DNA of 64,000 nt from Paraspadella gotoi (lineage: Eukaryota > Chaetognatha). Position numbers and translations under genes: made by a program. The DNA lies in assembly GCA_051294375.1 (NCBI GenBank), contig CM119271.1, forward strand, positions 16,064,770-16,128,769. The letters run 5' to 3'. Below are positions 23,001 to 35,913 of this stretch, piece by piece. The notes under the pieces are model-generated. The model searched no databases. It was given only the letters and a program-made list of their open reading frames with translations, and was not told the DNA's origin. Within the stretch, counting starts at the first letter, position 1; each line of letters starts with the position of its first letter.

Positions 23001-26000
23001 ATCAATAACATTAATTGGTGTGTGGTGAATCGAACATTGATTATTAACGCATTATATTTCCCCCCTCAAGATTCGTCCTCGTCGTTTGCGGCGCCGTCCC
23101 CGCCGACCAATGCCCCGGCGCCCCCGCCGACGAGGCCGACGCCGATTCCATAGGCGCCTGCAAAAACCGTCGCTCAACTGGGAAATCTTGGTCGACGGGG
23201 GTCTACGATATCAACCCCTCCGTCGTGGGTAAAGACTTTCTCTCTCTCGCTTACACTCACGGATCACCCTGCGAAAGAGTCGGACCTTTCGGCACCAAGA
23301 TGCCCCTCGTCAACCGCACGACCCTCATCACTTTCTCTTGCGACCCGATCGAGATCGGCGTCCCGGTCTTTCTCGGCGAAGACGACGGATGCGTGGCTCA
23401 TTTCCGGTGGCGAACGAAACTCGCCTGTTCCGATCTTCCTCCTTGCGGAGTCACCGTCGACGCTCCCACTTCCTTCGATCCCAAACATCGAACGTTCATC
23501 GATCTCTCGACGGCGCTCGGGTTGGAAAGAGGTTAAATTGTAGCAGAATAATTTGTGGTTCATTTCAAATGAGATTGAGTTCTTCAATCTCATTTACATA
23601 TTGTAGCAGTTTAGATAATTTCTCGTATCTTTCGATACGGTTTTCATAGTAGTCTTATTTTACGGTTTTAGCAACACTTTTAATAGGTTTTATAATAATA
23701 TAAGTTGCCCCCCCCGTTAAAAAGTTAAGTTTCGATTAACTTTTAATTCAATTTATATTTGGATTTAATGTTACGATTCAGGAAACCACAAGGGCCTCTC
23801 CAACCACGCCCACGCTCTCAGCGCCTTTCTCATCAACGTCTGCCGTCCCGTGAATCCGATGCCGATAATTTCCTGTCCGGAAGGCGCCGGGATTTGCCAG
23901 GTCGGGTTCGGCGAGAAGGTGGCCAAGAATTTGGGATTTCCGACGATGAAACCGGAATGGCAGCCATTTGCGAGCGGAGGAGGAGGAGGAGGAATTGTAG
24001 CGGGAGGAGGGGGAGAAGGAGGAGGAGGAGGAGGAGGTGGTCGCGTCGTTCTTCGCTACGACAACGGAGACGTTTGCACCTTCAACTCTTCCTTGAGATT
24101 CTCTTCCGAAATCTGGTTGACCTGTTTTGTCGGATTCGGCATCGGCCGACCTGAGCTCATACTCGGCCCGACGGTCGACGACGCCGCCCATTGTCATTAC
24201 GTCTTTGATTGGCAGACGAACGCCGTCTGCCCGCCAAAGACGGACGAGGAGACGTGCAGCGTTCATTTCGACGAGCTCGATCACCGGTAGGGGGGTGGAC
24301 AACGACAACAAACACACAACAAAATAACAGCAAGCTAACACAAAAAAAACAGCATACAAACAGCAGCGAACAAAAAACAACAAATAAACAACAAACAACA
24401 AATAAATAAGTAAACAAACAAAAATCTATAAGCAAATACCTAAAACCAAGAAGCGAACAATTTTGATTCGAAACTTGGCGCATCATTTACTTTTCCTCTC
24501 AATTCAGATTCCATCTTCGCGCTTTGGCCAAAAAAACCATGAAGATCGAAGGCAAAGACGGCGCCATTTATTACTGGAACATTTGCAACCCCGTCATTCT
24601 GGACGACTTCGAACCCGGTGTCGGACATCCCTGTCGCGGCGTCGGCGTCTGTCGCCTCAAGAACGATACTTATCGATCCTACGGAACCGTGGGTTCGATG
24701 CGTCTTCGTCGTCAAGGCAACCGGGTTTTGATGGAACTGAGCAACGGGACGCGATGTCGCCATCCATTATGGGGTCTCGACTCCGGATCGGACGCCAAGA
24801 TTTTTTTCTCCTGCGATCGAAGGTGCACTTAAAGAACGGGGGGAAGGGGAGTTTAAATGAAAATCGTTTTGATTGGGGGAAAAGTTACAATAGTTTGTGA
24901 GTGACGAACAAACATTTGTAGATTCTCTGATATACGGAGTGTGGGATATGACATTCACTCTGTGTACCTTCAGTGACCGCCGTGATACCCAGTTATTAAA
25001 TCTGAGACGCTCGGTATAGTCAATGACGCAGCCTCGTCCCAATGACTATTAGTCGAGGTTGGGGACGGTCAGGGACGAAGCGGCATTAAGTTTTATCGCC
25101 AAACTTATACTACCGAATATTTACTCTTTATTATATACCGACGAAACTAGCTTAGAGATTAAACGGAAAAGGCTGGATTCAACTCGCAACCGGAACATCA
25201 TCCATCTCTCTTCTTCCAGGGGCGGCCCTCCCATCATCCACGTTGACTCTGATTGCTACGTGATCCTCGAACTTCGATCTCCTCTCATGTGCGCGAGATT
25301 GAGAAGCGATTGTTTTCTCGTCGACGGAGAAAACTTTTACGACTTGAGAATTCTCTCGCAAAACACTGGATTTTTTGGGGTCAATGGAACGGAACGGAAT
25401 GGAAATAAAAATAAGAAGTATCGACTCAACGTTTGTCAGGTGTGGAAGGGGCGGCGAGGGGGAACGAGATCGTTGGCGGAGGAATTCCAACTTTCAATTT
25501 GTCATTTTGTGGTTTATTGTTTTTTTTTTCTCCTGTGACAGTGTAGCTTATTTATCGTCCCAACAAAATGTTTCCCCCAATCGATTTTTCTTTTGCCATA
25601 AGTTTCATCTCTCCTCCCCACAGGACCACACCCACGCCACTCTATTAACAGCTTCCGGCTGCAGGTATTCTTCCTCCTGCATTCAAGACTTTCCCGGCGG
25701 CTCCTGGCGTCGCTTGGGAACGAGCAGAACACAAAACCTGACCAAGACTTCGACGGGACTCAGACTCGTCTACGAAGATGGCGATCCTTGTCCTCATCGT
25801 AGATCCGACAAGAAAAGCACAACCACAACCACAATCAATTTTTATTGCGGCACCCACGTGGGCGCGCCGGTACTCGTCCTCAACCAAAACCAGGACTGCG
25901 ACCCTATCTTCGAGTGGCGCACGCGCGCCGCCTGTCCGGAATCTAATCAAACCTTGCCGGCGGAAGGGGGCGTGGTCATGGATCCCCAGACGGGAACGAG

Positions 26001-29000
26001 GTTCGATTTCGAAGACACGTTTTCGCACAATCTCGTGACGTACGAACAGAGACCCATCCCGGGAACCTTATTGATCGTGAGTGGAGGTTTGATGGATGAG
26101 GGTCGAGTCCAGGTTGTTAAGGGAATATTAATTACCAACTCATATGGTTAGATTGGAAAATATACTTTTTAAAACTACAAAAACATAAAATATGAAAACA
26201 AAAACATGAAATTTTATAATCTTAAAATAAATATAAGGAAGGAAATATTGATGCAATCAAGATGAGCTCCCTTGCATAAAAACGTTTACATTCCAAATCA
26301 CTCAAACGAGACAGAATGTAACTTTTACCATGCATGGAATATAAACCATAACCAAATACCTTTTTCCCATACATAAATTATTTAAAGTATTGATAATCAT
26401 AAATTTCCTACACTCTTGTGAATTATTACAATGATTTTACATGACATTAAGACATCTGTGAATTCAACCTTGGAAACGTGAGCGGATATGAACATGAAAA
26501 TAATTCCAAGTTTTCTCGAATGCTGCAATATTGTGGCAAGGTCTCGGAGTCCCGCCACAGCGTGACGAAGAGGGCGTGGCCACTGTTGAGTCACAGTCCT
26601 AAGATCTTGATGCCAAAGATAATCATCTCTTGGAACATATTGTTGCAGGGAAGGTGTGACGATGAATCCGAATTGATTGGTAATTGAATTGATTGATTTA
26701 ATTAAGTTTTTGTCATCAATAGGTAATTGATAATAATAATAATAATTAATAATCAATAATTAATTGCATCAGTAAAACATGTATTTCCACATGATAAGAA
26801 CCAGACTGATTTTAATCAGTAAACAATTCTTTAAGTAAACAATTTGTTTTATAGATTCAATACCAATGAGACATCTTCTGTTGAATAAGTTTGATTGCTT
26901 GAAAACAAAAGGTTTCTTATAAAATTTAGTTCTTGAGATTTAGAGATGAGGATGGTTGTGGTCGTCTGGTAGCTAAAGATTGGGAATCTTGGCTTCCCAG
27001 CGCTCGAGTTCGGGTTCGATCCCCGAAGCGGATAGATAATTTCTATAAATAGAAGTTTTCTTCTCGAGTTACCATAATATGCAAATAAGATTACAAAGAT
27101 ATATGTTAGAAATGATTGTTTCAGGAAGAATACGTCTACTACGCTCGACTGGGCGGACCCATCAACTTCACGGTGGACGACGAGGCTGGCCTCATGTCCA
27201 ATTGGATCAACTGTCGCGACTCTTCCGTCTGTCAGGCCAAACCCGACGAGAACTTTTTCCGCAACATCGGCACAGACGGTTTTATTTTAAAAATACAATT
27301 ATCATTATTCGTGAAATTAATTCACTTTTAAAAATACGATTTACTTTTTCTCAATTTATTATTTATCATTTCAGGAAATCAAAAGTTTTTGATAGAAAAT
27401 GGTCGATTAGAAATGTCGGTTACTGGCGGACGATGTGGGCGTGTCCCTTCCCGAAACGTTACGTCGGTGATAAGGTCTCGGGCTTTATTTCATGGCATAA
27501 AAATCTTTCAAATAAAGAGTGAATTATTGTATATAACTAGTTATAATTAATCAACATCATTATATAATTAATTAATTAATAAATACCTTTTCAGATTCTT
27601 TTGCGACCGTTCTCTATCCGGCCTCAAATTCTTTCCTCCACCCAAATTCGTCTACGAGTCTCAATCTTGCGATTACATCTTCGACTGGAGATTGCCTCAC
27701 GTCTGCATCACCCTGGATCCCGAGTTCGATGCCTCCACCACCACAACCACCACCACATCTACCACCACCACATCTACCACCACATCTACCACCACATCTA
27801 CCCCCGCCGCCACTCGCCCGTCGCCCTCCTCCACCCCAGGTACTTTTGTTATTTATTATATCTATGAAGGAAGTAGGCGTGGTTTATTACGGATAATTTA
27901 TTTTTATTTTATTTTTATTTATACGAATAAACGAGGAGATAATAATAATTGAGGGAGATTATGATGATTAAAACGATGGTTCAAAATACAAAGTAAACAG
28001 TTCATGAACTTGGGAATTTTGATGTTAGTTTCTTGAGGGCAAGTTGAAGACTGCCTCGTTTCTTCTCTCATCTCTCTACCGTCGATTCCGTGAGGGAAGC
28101 CACCTTCTCTGATTGGTCGAGAGAGAAGCCTCCTCTCTGATTGATCGAGAGAGAGGAAAAGGCAGAAAGCTAAGCGAGAAAAGCGAGACAAGATACACGA
28201 TCAATCAGTTTCCTGCGATGATATTATACTTAATGTTATTAATTATTAATATTATTTTTGAGGCGGAAAGAGGCGAGTGGAACCGAGCGAACACATTCTC
28301 CCCGCGACTCTCGCTTTCCTCTTGATCTTCGTCATCATGTTCGGCTTATTTCTCATCATCTCCGAAAATTTTCGGAACAAGGCGAGAGAGTCTATTTTTA
28401 AATATACCAAAGAATTTATTCAATATTCGTGTTAATTGAATACATAAATTTTAAAAAGTAAATAATTATTTGAAATATAGAAATCCTCCATCGTCAGGTT
28501 TTCGGCGTGCTCTACAAGATGGGTTGTCGTCGTCGTCCTCCGCCCGGAATGCCCGCCGAAGTCATCCGTCTCTCCACTCCGCGACGCGAAGCTTACTACG
28601 CGCATCTCGACGGCGGCGGCGGCGGCGCGGACGACGCCGCTGGCGCCGGTGCCGCCGACCCAGAAGGAGAGGAAGTTATGGTCGCCAGTGGAGGACAGAT
28701 TAGATTTTACGGAGGTAAGAGTGAAACTTGATTGTACGATTTTACGTTGCTTTATTATAAAATTAAACTAAATTTGTAAACGTTATGGCATCGCAGCCCA
28801 GTGCGCAGTTGCACTGTCATAAGGATGGAACTTTTTCTTTTCAGAAAAAAAATGATATGAATTTTACTCGTGTTTTTAACTTTTTTTTTTTTTTTTTAAA
28901 TTTTATTAGTCGTATTTTTCATAAAAAATAAATTATCAAATTACTAAAATAGAAACGAAGAGATAAATAAAGGGACTTATTGCTTAAAGAATAAACTGGA

Positions 29001-29660
29001 AATTCGTTTTAATAAATTTTTTAAAAGAGCACAAAAATATCATCAACGGAATGGACCTATAAACGGACTTGGTTGGCCTAGTGATGTGATTGCTCGTCTC
29101 CTTGAACCGTTTAATATTGTCATCACCTTTGTCTTAACCTTTGTCATCGTGTCATCGTTACCTATGTCATCACCCTAATCATTGTCCGTCATAAATAAAA
29201 CTATTGTCAACCAAATACTTTGCCACTTATTAATTACCCTCGTTATTTGACTAAACGTCAACGATATGTCAGCTGCTGCTTTTCTGGCTGCTTATTTCTG
29301 CTCCTCCTTCTGCTTTTCCTTTTCCTCTTCCTATTTGCCTCCTTCTTATTCAGACGATAAAACCTTTTTCAGTAACACTTATCTTTTTCTAAGCTTACTT
29401 TTTTATCGTAACGAGCTCGGACAGACAGACATAGTTTTTCCATGTCCAATAGACATTGTTCAATATCCGACGGGAGCAAAAATAGAACCAAAAAAATGCC
29501 GCGATTAATTTGACGCAATTAGAGATTGTTTTTGTTTAATCTTATCATCGTTACTTGTCATTGATCAGGTCCAGAGAGCGCCTCAGCCATCGCCGCTGGA
29601 GTCGGCCCCGACTCTGTCCACTACACTTCGCGAGGAGACGAAGCTTTTCTTATCAGCTGA
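20090..29660 (+). CDS. Cation-independent mannose-6-phosphate receptor-like protein
   Basis: Exons: 20090-20301, 20751-20926, 21338-21541, 22033-22275, 22613-22943, 23071-23531, 23782-24286, 24508-24822, 25220-25439, 25624-26076, 27125-27278, 27375-27474, 27595-27839, 28263-28381, 28498-28714, 29569-29660; 1348 residues, all phases consistent. Order: hydrophobic signal peptide (about residues 20-45), about seven MRH/CI-MPR repeats, Thr/Ser-rich stalk, one membrane segment (LPATLAFLLIFVIMFGLFLI), cytoplasmic tail. Repeat ends show the family pattern: YEILWSTRILC, FSVFWRTPAAC, HFRWRTKLAC, YVFDWQTNAVC, FEWRTRAAC, YIFDWRLPHVC. Repeat 1 has ETADCEY, with the Glu and Tyr used by sugar-binding repeats. 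The tail ends GDEAFLIS*, a DxxxLI acidic-dileucine signal. CI-MPR sorts lysosomal hydrolases from Golgi to endosome. Vertebrates have 15 repeats, so this is a short form. A poly-Gly insert interrupts repeat 4 near 23970-24045. Intron 14 has a GC donor. Confidence 0.9.
21612..21633 (-). repeat. Octamer-hairpin repeat, short copy
   Basis: Complement reads CAATATGCAAATGAGATTAAT. It lies about 70 bp after the donor of CI-MPR-like exon 3 (21541) and points back at that exon. Confidence 0.6.
23540..23607 (-). repeat. Octamer-hairpin repeat, full-length reference copy
   Basis: Best complete copy. On its own strand it starts GCTACAATATGTAAATGAGA, has a central palindrome ATGAGATTGA...TCAATCTCAT with an AGAAC loop, and ends TTATTCTGCTAC. 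It begins 8 bases inside the intron after CI-MPR-like exon 6. Confidence 0.8.
26955..27031 (+). mobile_element. tRNA-like sequence, likely SINE head
   Basis: A-box-like TGGTAGCTAAAGA and a perfect B box GGTTCGATCCC. A T-arm folds (TCGGG/CCCGA around TTCGATC) and a six-pair anticodon stem folds (TGGGAA/TTCCCA). The loop has C instead of U33 and there is no acceptor stem, so it is read as a SINE remnant in CI-MPR-like intron 10, not a working tRNA. Confidence 0.6.
27069..27095 (+). repeat. Octamer-hairpin repeat, short copy
   Basis: ACCATAATATGCAAATAAGA; the octamer is 48 bp before CI-MPR-like exon 11 (27125). Confidence 0.6.
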
Positions 29661-31491
29661 CGACGACGACAACAACAACAACAACCAAGCTAGGAAACGA
29701 TCTTCCTTTTTTTGTGTCACTCTTTTTAGAGCAAGATCTGCGATATTATCTGTTTTGTTGTGATACATACATATTTTAATTTACATTGTTACTTATTTCC
29801 TAATTCGCGGTGTTAAATTCGGTCATAGTTCCATATTTTTTGTGTGGGGCTCGCGTGTCGTAAAAAAATAACCAAGTTTATTTATTTTTCGTATTTATCA
29901 ATGTCTCGCGTTGATAAAAGGATTGTTTTTTACGGAAAAAAATGATAATGGCGCCGCGCGACTTGATTCATTTTCATCTCAATTCGCTCGTTTCAACTGT
30001 TGGCCGATCGATCCTTTAATTTATAAAGTGATTGATTGATTGATTGATCGATCGAATTTTATATTGTCCTCATTTTCAATTCGTGATCCCAACGATTTCT
30101 CTCACGCCTCACATTTTTTTTTTAATTTGTACTTCCGATTAAATCATGTGCTAATTTCTTCCGTTTGTTTTTACAGTTCTCACCTTTCACCATTTTTTGA
30201 CTGGCGCTTAAATGAACTTTATCTCGACTTCTATTTTAAATCGATTGTTAAATTGTGATCTCCCAATTTACGTCACCCCTCCTCTTCCAACCCCCCCCCC
30301 CGATTTTCCGGTGATTTGCGAAGATTACAAATCGATTTTTCTTTTCATCTCCGTCGGAATTTAATTTGCAGAGGTTCACGTTCGCGTAGCCAATCGTTGA
30401 GGGGAGGGTTGGGTTTGGGAAAGGGGAAAGGGGGAATAGGGTATGAAACGTGCCGCGGAGGAAGGCATGGCTTATGGAGAAGGATAAGCTCTATCATAGG
30501 GCGAAAGTATGGAAGACAGTGGAGGCGATTAGCCGATTACTTATACTCCTCTTCGTTTCACAAAGAATAGAAAGAAATTATGAAAAGCTTTTGCCGATCG
30601 GAACAAAAAATTCTGAAGCCGAGTCAACTTTTCGTAATCACCGTCCATTTCGTGATTCGTATTTTTATTATTATTTTATTATTAATTCTATTATTTTTTT
30701 AAGGGGAAAGAAGCGGGGCTGCTGCTTATACTAAACTCTTTAACTTAAAGTTGATCAGGAATGATATTGTAGACGTTGTTTCAGACTTAACTTTTTGATA
30801 CGTTTTAGATTAGAATCAAACGAATGATTTTGATAGCATAAATTCATCGAATAATAAAATGAAACGTGTTTAATTCGCTGGGGATTTGGGCTCAGAATTT
30901 CGTCGAAATTGGTTGATTCTTCCGTCGCCGACATCAATTTTCTTTTCCTCGCTTATTTTCGGTCTTCGGGAAAGAAGCGGCTTTCGCTGTCTGAGGGAAA
31001 AGACCTTTGACTTGAGCTCTGCTCTTTTCTATGCTTATAAATATATCAATAAACGAGCCAAAACCCTTTTTATTATTTAAATTATTTAGAGAAAACAATT
31101 TAGATAGAAACGACAAATTTGATTGACCGATGCACATAGGGTTTAACTGGGTCTTCGCTAGTTTCGCTATATCGCGATTTATTCATGTACCTTTCCTATC
31201 CTTTTCTTAATGTATTGTGATATAAAATGAAAAATACAAAAAAATATACAATAAATCATACTAAAATGAGATTTTATCCATTCATAATTTTCCCCCAACG
31301 CATCATCTCTCTCTCTCAAACGTTCCCAGTTAAAAAAAAAATCGGAGTTTCGTTAAATTGCGATTTTCTTGTTAAACCGTTGTCGCTGTTTCGCTAAACC
31401 CGGTCTTCGTTCCGACGAAGGTTGTAATCTAATATCTGAAGTCACCGACGCATCTGCCGACACAGTCGACGCCGCCGACGCAGACGTTGCC
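29661..31491 (+). other. 1.8-kb spacer, no gene seen
   Basis: Between the CI-MPR-like stop codon and the CSTF3 start. AT-rich with poly-T and poly-C runs; short ORFs show no coding character on either strand. It should contain the 3' UTR of the receptor gene and the CSTF3 promoter. Confidence 0.5.
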
Positions 31492-32401
31492 ATGTCGACG
31501 AAGAAGCCGATCCGCGCGGGGTCGTCGGACCCGGCCGTCCAGAAAATCATCAAGGCGGAGAGACGCATCGAAGAGACTCCGTTCGACATCGAAGCTTGGA
31601 ACGTCCTCATCAGAGATGCGCAGACCAAGAAGATCGAGGAGGCCAGGCATCTCTTCGAGAGACTCGTCAATCAGGTTGGTTCAAAGGAGCGCGAAAAGGA
31701 AAGAAGAGCTAACATAATAACATTAACTTAAAATTTGAACCGATCGATCCTGGATCTGAGGATACCACGTACAAATTACTTTAACTTTTATTTTATTCAT
31801 CAAAGACAAATCCATCTCAACACCCTTACAGGAAATTGACTGTTTATCAATGGTAATAAATAGTTAAGTTTCTCGAAATTACCTTCTCTATTTAACTAAT
31901 TATCAACCTTTTATAAAATGATAATTATCCCCAACCACTGCTCGAAACAGTTTGACCTTTGACCTCCTTCGTCCTCCCAGTTCCCAACCTCGGGTCGATT
32001 CTGGCGACTCTACATCGAGTGCGAGATGCGATATCATCAATACGAGAAAGTGGAAAAGCTTTTCCAACGCTGCCTCATTAAAGTCTTAAACATCGATTTG
32101 TGGAAATGTTATCTCAACTACGTCAAGGAGACTAAAGGTATTTGGTGGGCGGTGGAAGTGGTCACTCTCGAGGATGTATATCGCGAGTGTTAATTTGTTG
32201 GGAAAGGAGTCCCTGATGGCTTCGCCGATTAAAAGGTATCTGGAAGTGTATTTTAAACGTTCAATAAAAATTACTTTTTCCACAACAATGATGTCATTTT
32301 TCCAAACAAAAATTCGATATGACCGGCGTAAATAAAACCATCGAATAACCAATCAGAAGACGAGTTTACAAAAATCGCGTCCATTTTCTTTTCTTGATTC
32401 C

Positions 32402-32462
<61 letters not shown>

Positions 32463-35400
32463 GATCTCTCCCTTCCTATCGCGAGAAGATGGCGCAGGCC
32501 TACGACTTCGCGCTGGACAAGATGGGGATGGACGTCCACGCCTACCAGATTTGGGTGGATTACATCGAGTTTCTCAAAGGAGTTGAGGCCGTCGGGACAT
32601 ACGCCGAGAATCAGAGGATCACAGGTTGTTGTTGTTGTTGTTGTGTATTGCGGGTTGACCTCGTCTTCGGCTTCCGTGTCCACCCCAGAAAACAATTAAT
32701 ACGGTTTATAACTTTGTTTGATAGTTATTTAATAATATTGTTTATTTAATCCTCGCGACTCTTGTCGCAGCCGTGAGAAAAGTGTATCAACGCGGATGTT
32801 TGACGCCGATGGGCGGAGTCGAATCACTGTGGAAAGATTACTGTGCCTACGAGAACGGAGTCAACCCTCTCATCGCTAAGAAGATGATCGACGACAGGTT
32901 TTTTTTAATTTTTTTGAGGGGCATCGAGGGCATCGAGTTTAGGGTATCCACTTTTCTTTTTGGGGCATCAACAAGTTTCGAGCACTCGGTTTCGATCTCA
33001 GGTCACGTGATCACATGAACGCCCGACGCGTCGGCAAAGAGTTGGAGGTCATCACGAAAGAGTTGAATCGGAATCTCCCGGGTTTGTTGATCGATATTGA
33101 TGAATATTTGAACTTACCTTTTTATTTAATTAATATTTTTTTCACTTACTTTATCCTATATTTTTCCTTCAGCCACTCTCCCCAACGGTTCGCCCGAGGA
33201 ACGACGTCAGATGGAGAATTGGAAAAAATACATCGAATGGGAAAAAGGAAATCCTCTTCGGTGCGAAGATCAGGCGACCATCGCCAGGCGCGTCATGTTC
33301 GCCGTCGAACAGGCGCTGCTCGTTTTGCCGCATCACCCGGACATCTGGTAGTAGTGGGATCGGCTTGTTGGCTGTCGAGTTTGGAGAGTGATACCCCTTC
33401 TTAATACAGGGTTATTCTTGTTAACCGACTCTCTCTTTTAGGTACGAAGGAGCCGTATTCCTCGAGCACGCGGCCAAGACCTCCGGCGAGAAGGGAGACG
33501 TGAAGACGAGCGCTCAGTTGGCCGAAGACGCGGCGGCTCTTTACGAACGCGCCCTCGCCGGATTCATGAAGAAGAACATGCTCGTCCACTTTGCCTTTGC
33601 CGACTACGAGGAGGGAAGGATGAAATATCAAAAGGCTCATCAGGTTTAAGAAGAAGAAGAAGAAGAAGAAGAGATCGATGGTTTCTTTTTCCTTTTATTT
33701 CGATCGTCGATGACTGGGTAATGGGTAATGGGTAAGGAATTCTTATCCTTATCATAACATTTTTTCCCCAGATTTATAATTCGTTTTTGGAAACTCCCGA
33801 CGTTGATCCTACTCTAGCTTATATTCAATACATGAAGTTTGCTCGGCGTTCCGAGGGTAAGTTTATTATTTTTGACTTATTAAGTAGTAAACTGAATTTC
33901 TATCGTCAGTTGTTAATATTTATCTGATATTTTTTTTTATTCAATCTCCTCGTAGAGATAAAAAGTCATTAAGTCCTTTACGAAGTCGATTGCTCTTTTT
34001 GGAGAATCAAAAATTTGATCCTCAGGTATCAAAGCCGGACGCTCCGTCTTCAAAAAAGCGCGCGAGGATCCGCGATCCAAGTTTCACGTTTTCGTCGCCG
34101 CCGCCCTCATGGAATATTATTGCAGCAAGGATAAACAAGTTCGTTCTTCTGGATTCAATTTTTTGGGTTTCAGAAACTGGCTTTAGATTAGTAGTTCGGT
34201 TGTCGGTAATTCGCCGTTTTAAGTTTCCCATTAGTTCTCCGCGTGGCCTTCAAGATTTTCGAGTTGAGGTTATAACGTCACAGCGGTTTTCATTCGTTGA
34301 TTCATTCATTTATTCATTCGTTCATTCATTCATTCATTCGTTCGTTCTCCAGGTGGCCTTTAAGATCTTCGAGTTGGGGTTGAAACGACACAGCGACAAC
34401 GCGGACTTCATTCTCGCTTACATCGATTATCTCTCTCATTTGAACGAAGAGAACAACACGAGGGTTTTGTTCGAGAAAGTCCTTACGTCAGGAAGGTTGG
34501 ATGATATCAATACCGTCAATGTGTATAATATATAAAATGAATTATCTTTGGTTGCGATTATTAATGGCAGCGGTGGAGATTTCCCGTGAACCTGGGGCGC
34601 GAGTTATCTTACCAACTGGCATAAGGGGCTACGGAACCTCAGTAAAAGCCTTCTGTCACTTGCATGTATAAAACCGTCCGGTCACATTCCAGCCAAAACG
34701 GTATCTCGTGGATTAAACCAGGGACATTATGATTTAGCCCCCTCAGCCATTGAGACGAATCTCCTTGACTTAGTTGGGCTCAGCATTTCTTCAGCATCAA
34801 TCCCTCGGGCGTATTACTTTTCAGCATTCTTCTCTCCTACGTATTTCTCTTCAGCATTTCAGCGGAAAAGTCCTACGAGATCTGGAGCAAATTTTTAGAG
34901 TTCGAATCTTCGGTCGGCGATTTGACTTCTTTGCTGAAGATCGAGCGACGACGAGCGAAAGTCTTAGAGACGAAGAAGGAAATCTCGGAGACGACGTTGC
35001 TCGTCGATCGATATAAATATCTCGATCTCTTTCCCGTCTCAACCACTGAACTTAAGGTTGTTCCTTTAATTTTTATCATTATTACCTAGTATAATTTTGT
35101 AATATTTAATTTTATTCAGGCTCTGGGCTGGCAAGACTTTGGCTCTAAATCCGGCGCCGCCTCCGTCGCCGCGACCTCGGCGGCGTCGTCCGCGCTGGCC
35201 GGGGTCGTCGAAGAGACAGTCGCGGCTCCGACCGGCGCCTCTTTTAGCATCGTTAGACCCGATCTGAGTCAGATGGTGAGGGCGAGAGATATTCGGTTAG
35301 CGAGAGAGGGAGTTAATTTGTTTCGTTTCTAATCAAGGTTCCCTTCAAGCCGAAACGGTCCGTCCCCGCTGGTCTCAACCCGATCCCTGGCGGAGAATTT

Positions 35401-35913
35401 CCCCCTCCACCTCTGGCAGCCGCTCTCCTCTCTTCCCTCCCTCCCCCGCAGTGTTTCGTCGGCCCTTTCGTCATCGTAGACAAAATGTGTGAAGCTCTGA
35501 AGGAATGGCGACTTCCCGACGAGAACGGCGACTCCGCCGCCCCCGCACCCGCCGCAGCCTCCAACGCAGCCGACCGTAAATCCGCTTCCCCCGTCAAAGG
35601 CGGCTCAGCAGCTCGACAGAGATCCGCGTCTCCGCCGCCGCCGCCGCCGCCGCCGCCCCCTCCCGTCGCGGAAGCCGAGGACACAGATTTCCAGCCTGAC
35701 TTTGCCAAACTTCCCATCCTCGACCCGAACCTCATGTCCGGCTACGGAGACCGGAAACGACGCGCCGGATCCCTTAATTATCCCGGCGCCGGATTGAGCA
35801 GGTCGCGAGGAGGCGGCGGCGGCAGGGACGCCGATTCGGACGACGACGACGTCTCCGCGCCGCCGGTCAAGGACATCTATCGGGCGAGACAGATGCAGAA
35901 GAAGTCGCGATGA
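31492..35913 (+). CDS. CSTF3: Cleavage stimulation factor subunit 3 (CstF-77)
   Basis: Exons: 31492-31674, 31981-32137, 32463-32624, 32771-32897, 33002-33081, 33173-33347, 33442-33643, 33772-33856, 34026-34138, 34353-34495, 34855-35056, 35120-35275, 35338-35913; 786 residues, all phases consistent. HAT repeats fill the first ~500 residues, with family-specific stretches [68 protein letters not shown] and [20 protein letters not shown]. The C-terminal part has FVGPFVIVD and the end motif [17 protein letters not shown], seen at the end of animal CSTF3. The protein scaffolds CstF and bridges CPSF in mRNA 3'-end cleavage. The start at 31492 matches the usual N-terminus; an in-frame ATG at 31369 would add 41 non-conserved residues. 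A Pro tract is encoded near 35633-35660. Exon 11 must use the acceptor at 34854, not the later AG at 34862, to keep frame. Confidence 0.97.
32402..32462 (+). repeat. (CT)n microsatellite forming a polypyrimidine tract
   Basis: About 29 CT units run without a break into the AG acceptor of CSTF3 exon 3 (exon starts 32463). Confidence 0.92.
34235..34396 (+). repeat. Duplicated intron-exon boundary in CSTF3
   Basis: About 52 bp spanning the acceptor and start of exon 10 (34346-34396, TTCTCCAG then GTGGCCTTTAAGATCTTCGA) is preceded by a diverged copy at 34235-34287. In that copy the acceptor AG has become CG and the frame holds a stop. A (ATTC)n microsatellite (34291-34345) separates the copies. 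Confidence 0.85.

Noticed and set aside
22573-24401. Minus-strand ORFs of 100-207 codons under the CI-MPR-like exons
   Set aside because: They mirror GC-rich plus-strand exons and show Arg-rich nonsense without domains.
26955-27031. Possible functional tRNA-Gln(TTG) gene
   Set aside because: T-arm and anticodon stem fold, but position 33 is C and no acceptor stem forms with the flanks; better read as a SINE head.
31369-31491. Earlier in-frame ATG for CSTF3
   Set aside because: The added 41 residues are not like the known N-terminus; the ATG at 31492 fits the family length.
34235-34287. Extra coding exon in CSTF3
   Set aside because: It duplicates the start of exon 10 but has lost its AG acceptor and includes a stop.
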